Under the pieces are notes generated by a model. The model saw only the letters and a list, made by a program, of their open reading frames with translations, ran no database searches and was not told the DNA's origin. A stretch of DNA of 43,812 bases. It comes from Deltaproteobacteria bacterium (GTDB lineage: Bacteria > Desulfobacterota > Desulfovibrionia > Desulfovibrionales > Desulfovibrionaceae). Every line of letters starts with the position of its first letter. The first letter of the stretch is position 1. This document shows positions 40,407 to 43,812 of the stretch, in pieces. A program made the translations under genes and the position numbers. The stretch lies in assembly GCA_031266055.1 (NCBI GenBank), contig JAISBT010000048.1:1-43812 (forward strand), written 5' to 3'.

Positions 40407-40568
40407 ATGCAAGAAATTTTGAAAGAAAAATTGAGAGATATGGATGTGCCTGGATTTGCGCCCAAGTTTACGCCAGAGGAATTTGAGGCAGCCGGGTTGG
40501 ATTTCGTCGAAGATGCTATGGATCTGGAGGACATCGACGAAATGGCTAACGATCCAGACGTGGTTTAA
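40407..40568 (+). CDS. Small acidic protein of unknown function
   Basis: A 53-aa protein (MQEILKEKLRDMDVPGF at the start, then FTPEEFEAAGLDFVEDAMDL and a tail DIDEMANDPDVV). It is strongly acidic in its second half and has no cysteines or membrane segment. GAGG lies seven bases before the ATG, and it starts 25 bases after parB, so it is probably in the par operon. It lacks the [ST]xxxE[GN] motif of Fic antitoxins, so it is not an obvious partner of the Fic gene downstream. A DNA-mimic or inhibitor role is conceivable but unsupported. Confidence 0.65.
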   Translation: MQEILKEKLRDMDVPGFAPKFTPEEFEAAGLDFVEDAMDLEDIDEMANDPDVV

Positions 40569-40681
40569 CAACATTTAATCACGAGCCAGGGTGCGGGATA
40601 TAAATGCCCTGATTTTAATATACGTTATTTTTATTTCTCAGTCGGTGGATGGAACTGGCTGCGGAGTGAAATGGAGAGAAT

Positions 40682-41947
40682 ATGCATTCCATTTATCCAA
40701 CATTCCTTTGGCAATGCGATAAATTTTTAACAACCCCTGATTTACCTGATGAGCTACTTAGAAAAGTAAAACAAAATGATGAATTGGAAAAAAATTTGTT
40801 TGATATGGAAGAAGTGCGCAATACTGAAGAAGTTCTCATCAAAGCATTGTCAGAAGAGGTTATAGCAAACTGGGCGATTGAAGGGATACAGTTAAACACG
40901 GCAGCCGTGCGCTCGTCAATTATACGCCATTGTGGGATGTCGCTTCCTGTTTGGAATCCGCCAGGGAATAGGGATTATCGTGATGAAATTAATGCCGTTG
41001 CTACAACATTGTCATTTTATAGAGAACCATTAAAAAAAATGTCGGCAGATATTTTATGCGATGTAAATGCACGATTGGCCCCTGCTGATGTACGCTTTAA
41101 TAATGAAGGCAAGCCGTTGGTAGAAAATGCGCCGAACGTGTGGGGACAAATCAGAGTTACAGGGATACAGGTAGCTGAACGATATTCTGGAAAAGCGGTT
41201 TTTATTGGGCCTAACCCCGGTGATGCAAAAGCCATGCTGGATAAATTTTCAGAATGGTGGAATCGTGATCGCGGAAAAATACCTTCAGCAGTATTTGCTG
41301 CATTAGCTCATTTGTATTTTGTCAATATACACCCATTTGGTGATGGAAATGGAAGAACGGCACGAATATTGGCTGAAAAAGTCGTGCCGAAAGAAGACAG
41401 TATTTTCCGGACATATAGCTTATCTGCTGAAATTTTACATCGCCAACGAGACTATTATACTGCTCTTGATAAGGTACGATCTCCAGAATCGTCAAAAATT
41501 TTTGTCAACTATATTTTAGATAGGCAACACGATGCTATCCAAACTTCTATCACATTAATTGATCGGAAGCGTGAACAAAAGCGGTTTTGGGAGAAATATA
41601 AGGAAGAACATTTTTCACCAAACCAAAAATACATGCTGGATTCTATGATTCTTTCCCTTACGGACGAAATTTGGGATGGTTCCCGTATTGCACGGGGCAA
41701 TATTCCGGAGGCATTTTCCGAACTTCGAGATCTTGAAAAACGTGGTTTTCTTAAAAAAGGAAAGTTCAGACGCGATTTAATTCCACCTGAAAACTCAAAA
41801 TCAAATACCCAGGCTCCGGCATTTGCCAAAACAAATAACATTAAGAGAACTATGGCAAATGCCGACCCATCAGATGAAAAAACATCGAAAGTGAACGCCA
41901 AAGCAACTGAGTCAGAGCAAAACGAGTCGCAAGGCTGGAGTCGATGA
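40682..41947 (+). CDS. Fic-family AMP-transferase-like protein
   Basis: A 421-aa Fic protein. The active-site motif HPFGDGNGRTAR (H217) is fully conserved, so AMP transfer (or a related transfer) from nucleotides is likely. The N-terminal part (YPTFLWQCDKFL to VRSSIIRHCG) resembles the DUF4172-type domain that precedes Fic. The inhibitory helix that normally reads SSxIEG is NWAIEG here, so the Ser/Thr of the [ST]xxxE[GN] motif is Asn. A C-terminal helical region (about 300-365) looks like a winged helix, and the tail (from 375) is low complexity. It may act as a stabilising toxin on the replicon or as a modifier of a host protein. Confidence 0.88.
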   Translation: MHSIYPTFLWQCDKFLTTPDLPDELLRKVKQNDELEKNLFDMEEVRNTEEVLIKALSEEVIANWAIEGIQLNTAAVRSSIIRHCGMSLPVWNPPGNRDYRDEINAVATTLSFYREPLKKMSADILCDVNARLAPADVRFNNEGKPLVENAPNVWGQIRVTGIQVAERYSGKAVFIGPNPGDAKAMLDKFSEWWNRDRGKIPSAVFAALAHLYFVNIHPFGDGNGRTARILAEKVVPKEDSIFRTYSLSAEILHRQRDYYTALDKVRSPESSKIFVNYILDRQHDAIQTSITLIDRKREQKRFWEKYKEEHFSPNQKYMLDSMILSLTDEIWDGSRIARGNIPEAFSELRDLEKRGFLKKGKFRRDLIPPENSKSNTQAPAFAKTNNIKRTMANADPSDEKTSKVNAKATESEQNESQGWSR

Positions 41948-41977
41948 ACAACCTTAATGGCACTGACCTGCTTTACT

Positions 41978-42006
41978 TTGTTGTATTTTTTCCTCTGGCG
42001 TATAAA
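41978..42006 (+). promoter_or_regulatory. Candidate promoter of the umuDC-like operon
   Basis: TTGTTG (41978-41983), 17-bp spacer, TATAAA (42001-42006), about 35 bp before the first ATG. No clear LexA box (CTGT-N8-ACAG or similar) could be seen around it, so SOS control is open. Confidence 0.45.
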
Positions 42007-42041
42007 ATCTTTCGATCCTAACCCAAAAATGACTCAATATA

Positions 42042-42782
42042 ATGGACGATATTATGAGAACAGCAGGTGCAAGAATTCAAACTAGTAAGGATGAACGAAA
42101 CATCCAGGAGGCATTGAAACGTGAGCTGGCCTCTATACCCAAGGCGATAGATTTCGACGACTGCTCGGAAACCGTGGATACTTCCGATTGGGTTTGCCGT
42201 GTTTGTGGTTGCACTGACGATCACGCCTGCGAGGGAGGCTGTTGGTGGGTGGAGAAAAATCTGTGTTCGGCGTGTTTGCCAACACCGGCAGATTTGCGCG
42301 CTAATAGTGAAATCAAAGTCTTTCCCTTGTCAGAAGAATCCGCCCTGCTCCCCGGCTCAGATACAAAACGGGAAGGACACCCTTTGTATCTCTCGGCTGT
42401 GGCTGCCGGATTCCCTTCCCCTGCCGACGACTATATTGACCGCAAACTTGACCTGCATGAACACCTGGTTAAAAACCACACGGCCACCTTCTTCTTGCGA
42501 GCGGCCGGGGACTCCATGCGAGATGCAGGTATCCTGGACGGAGATCTGCTGGTGGTGGATCGCTCTCTCCAGGCAGGCAACGGCAGCATTGTCATTGCCG
42601 CAGTCGGCGGCGAACTTACCGTGAAATACCTTGCCAAACGCAGCGGACGTGTTTTACTTGTGCCGGCCAACGAAGATTACCCGGATTTGGACATCACTGA
42701 CCAAGAAGACGCGCTGATCTGGGGCGTCGTCACCTATGCCATCCACAAGGTCAACGGCCATCATGCTCTGGGCGCTCGTTGA
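42042..42782 (+). CDS. UmuD-like S24 peptidase with cysteine-rich N-terminal extension
   Basis: A 246-aa protein. The C-terminal 125 residues are a UmuD/LexA-type self-cleaving serine peptidase: cleavage site A122-G123 in AAGFPSPADDY, Ser158 in GDSMRD, Lys195 in ELTVKY. The Gly-Ser and Ser-Lys distances (35 and 37) equal those of E. coli UmuD. The N-terminal 100 residues are extra and hold seven cysteines in a CRVCGCTDDHACEGGCWWVE...CSAC layout, as in small phage zinc-binding modules. Starts: ATG 42042 or ATG 42054. Its end overlaps umuC by 20 bases. Codon use is more GC-rich than the genes before it. Confidence 0.88.
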   Translation: MDDIMRTAGARIQTSKDERNIQEALKRELASIPKAIDFDDCSETVDTSDWVCRVCGCTDDHACEGGCWWVEKNLCSACLPTPADLRANSEIKVFPLSEESALLPGSDTKREGHPLYLSAVAAGFPSPADDYIDRKLDLHEHLVKNHTATFFLRAAGDSMRDAGILDGDLLVVDRSLQAGNGSIVIAAVGGELTVKYLAKRSGRVLLVPANEDYPDLDITDQEDALIWGVVTYAIHKVNGHHALGAR

Positions 42783-43812
42783 CTGCAATAATTTCTTTGC
42801 TTCGTGTGAGAGGCTGTTTCGTCCGGACTTGACAGGTAAGCCTGTTGTGGTGCTGTCCAATAACGATGGGTGCATTGTAGCCCGCTCAAATGAAGCCAAG
42901 GCGTTGGGCATCGGTATGGGGGTACCGGAATTCAAAGTTCGGGATATGCTCAAAAAACATGGCGTGGCGGTATTCTCTTCGAACTATGCTTTGTATGGGG
43001 ACATATCTGCCCGGGTAATAGCGACTATGGAAAGTCTTGTGCCCGTCGTCGAGCAGTATTCGATTGATGAGGCATTTATACCCCTGCCCGGCTCTTTTGA
43101 AAGCAACGTAGATGAGCTGGCTTGGACCCTACGGGAGCGTATCCGCAAATGGACGGGTATGTATGTATCTGTGGGTGTAGGCCCCACCCGTACACTGTCC
43201 AAGCTGGCAGCTGAGGTAGCAAAAAAACATAATGGCGTTTGCCGTTTAATTTTGGGGAGCCAAGGCACAGAACAAATTCTTTTGGATACTCCTGCAGGGG
43301 ACGTATGGGGTATAGGCAGGCGCTCCGTTGAAAAACTGCGCTTGCGCGGGATAAACACGGCAAAGGATTTGCGGGACGCGGATAACGGCAGGATGCAAAA
43401 ACTTTTGTCTATAACCGGTCTGAACACTGTTCTGGAACTGCGCGGAATACCCTGCATAAATTTGTCTGAAGCGCCGGCGCCCAGGCGCACGTTGGTTTCT
43501 TCGCGCTCTTTCGGAACCAAAGTGACGGACAAGGAGCAGCTGGCCGAGGCCCTTGCCATGCACGCATCGCTTGCCGGCGAACGCCTGCGCAGGGGGAAAC
43601 TGGAAACTGCTGGTATGATAGTGCATATCCGCACGGCAAGGCATGGCACAGGACTTTTTTACGACCAGACAACTGAAGTAAGACTGGGGTCTCCGACTTC
43701 TGACACAAAAAAGCTTATTCAAGCTGCACTAGAAGGGTTGGACAAGATTTTCCAATCCGGAATTTTCTATGCAAAAGTAGGGATATTGCTCTTTGATCTT
43801 TGTTCTTCTAAA
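42763..43812 (+). CDS. umuC: UmuC-type Y-family DNA polymerase (partial, cut by window edge)
   Basis: The first 350 residues of a Y-family translesion polymerase; no stop before the window ends. Catalytic features: VDCNNFFASCERL with the first Asp and the steric gate region, LSNNDGCIVARS, SIDEAF with the Asp-Glu pair (SIDEAFIPLPG), and the helix-hairpin-helix region DVWGIGRRSVEKLRLRGI. The little-finger domain begins near residue 245 (RRTLVSSRSFG). ATG 42763 lies inside the end of the UmuD-like gene, in a different frame, so the two are coupled. Together they would form an error-prone polymerase, Pol V-like, on the mobile element. Confidence 0.93.
   Translation, partial: MLWALVDCNNFFASCERLFRPDLTGKPVVVLSNNDGCIVARSNEAKALGIGMGVPEFKVRDMLKKHGVAVFSSNYALYGDISARVIATMESLVPVVEQYSIDEAFIPLPGSFESNVDELAWTLRERIRKWTGMYVSVGVGPTRTLSKLAAEVAKKHNGVCRLILGSQGTEQILLDTPAGDVWGIGRRSVEKLRLRGINTAKDLRDADNGRMQKLLSITGLNTVLELRGIPCINLSEAPAPRRTLVSSRSFGTKVTDKEQLAEALAMHASLAGERLRRGKLETAGMIVHIRTARHGTGLFYDQTTEVRLGSPTSDTKKLIQAALEGLDKIFQSGIFYAKVGILLFDLCSSK

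Noticed and set aside
41948-42041. LexA box before the umuDC-like genes
   Set aside because: No CTGT-N8-ACAG-type or other palindrome was found; only a sigma-70-like promoter can be supported.

Overview
The window looks like the chromosome of a GC-rich Gram-negative bacterium, most likely a desulfovibrio-type member of the Desulfobacterota. This guess rests on the style of the lipoproteins, the AMIN-domain protein, the PocR-type sensor and the type VI secretion genes; no rRNA is present to confirm it. From the tRNA at about 36.5 kb onward the DNA becomes visibly more AT-rich and carries plasmid/phage-type genes.

Positions 1-19435 (minus strand) hold a nearly complete type VI secretion system (T6SS). 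In order of transcription it reads tssB, tssC, hcp, clpV, tssA, a second tssC-like gene, an AMIN-domain gene, tssJ, tssK, tssL, tssM, tssE, tssF, tssG. Sheath, tube, ATPase, baseplate and membrane complex are all encoded. No VgrG, PAAR protein or recognisable effector lies inside the window. The AMIN-domain gene sits between two long inverted copies of a repeat, as if inserted as a cassette.

Positions 19828-23541 (minus) form a tightly overlapping four-gene operon: periplasmic binding protein, permease and ATPase of a NitT/TauT/SsuA-type ABC importer, and a CysK-type cysteine synthase. An SDR oxidoreductase follows at 24 kb, divergent from a hicAB toxin-antitoxin pair. Then come a Sel1-repeat protein, a DUF4253 protein, a second and different hicAB pair, and a PocR-domain sensor with an AraC-type regulator. 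In that pair both phosphotransfer residues are replaced (His to Asp in the kinase, Asp to Ser in the receiver). On the plus strand follow a large hybrid sensor kinase, a TPR lipoprotein and an HlyD-like protein.

From tRNA-Leu(CAG) to the right edge (36527-43812, plus strand) lies a replication/partition module: a lambda-O-like initiator gene that contains an iteron array and AT-rich repeats, a DnaC-like helicase loader, ParA, ParB, a 53-residue acidic protein, a Fic protein, a UmuD-like protein with an added cysteine-rich N-terminus, and a UmuC polymerase cut by the window edge. This suggests an integrated plasmid, phage-plasmid or integrative element.

The chromosomal part is scattered with a mosaic of hairpin-forming repeat modules, found between genes and often beginning at a stop codon. 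Several copies differ by paired changes that keep their stems intact, which suggests selection on structure.
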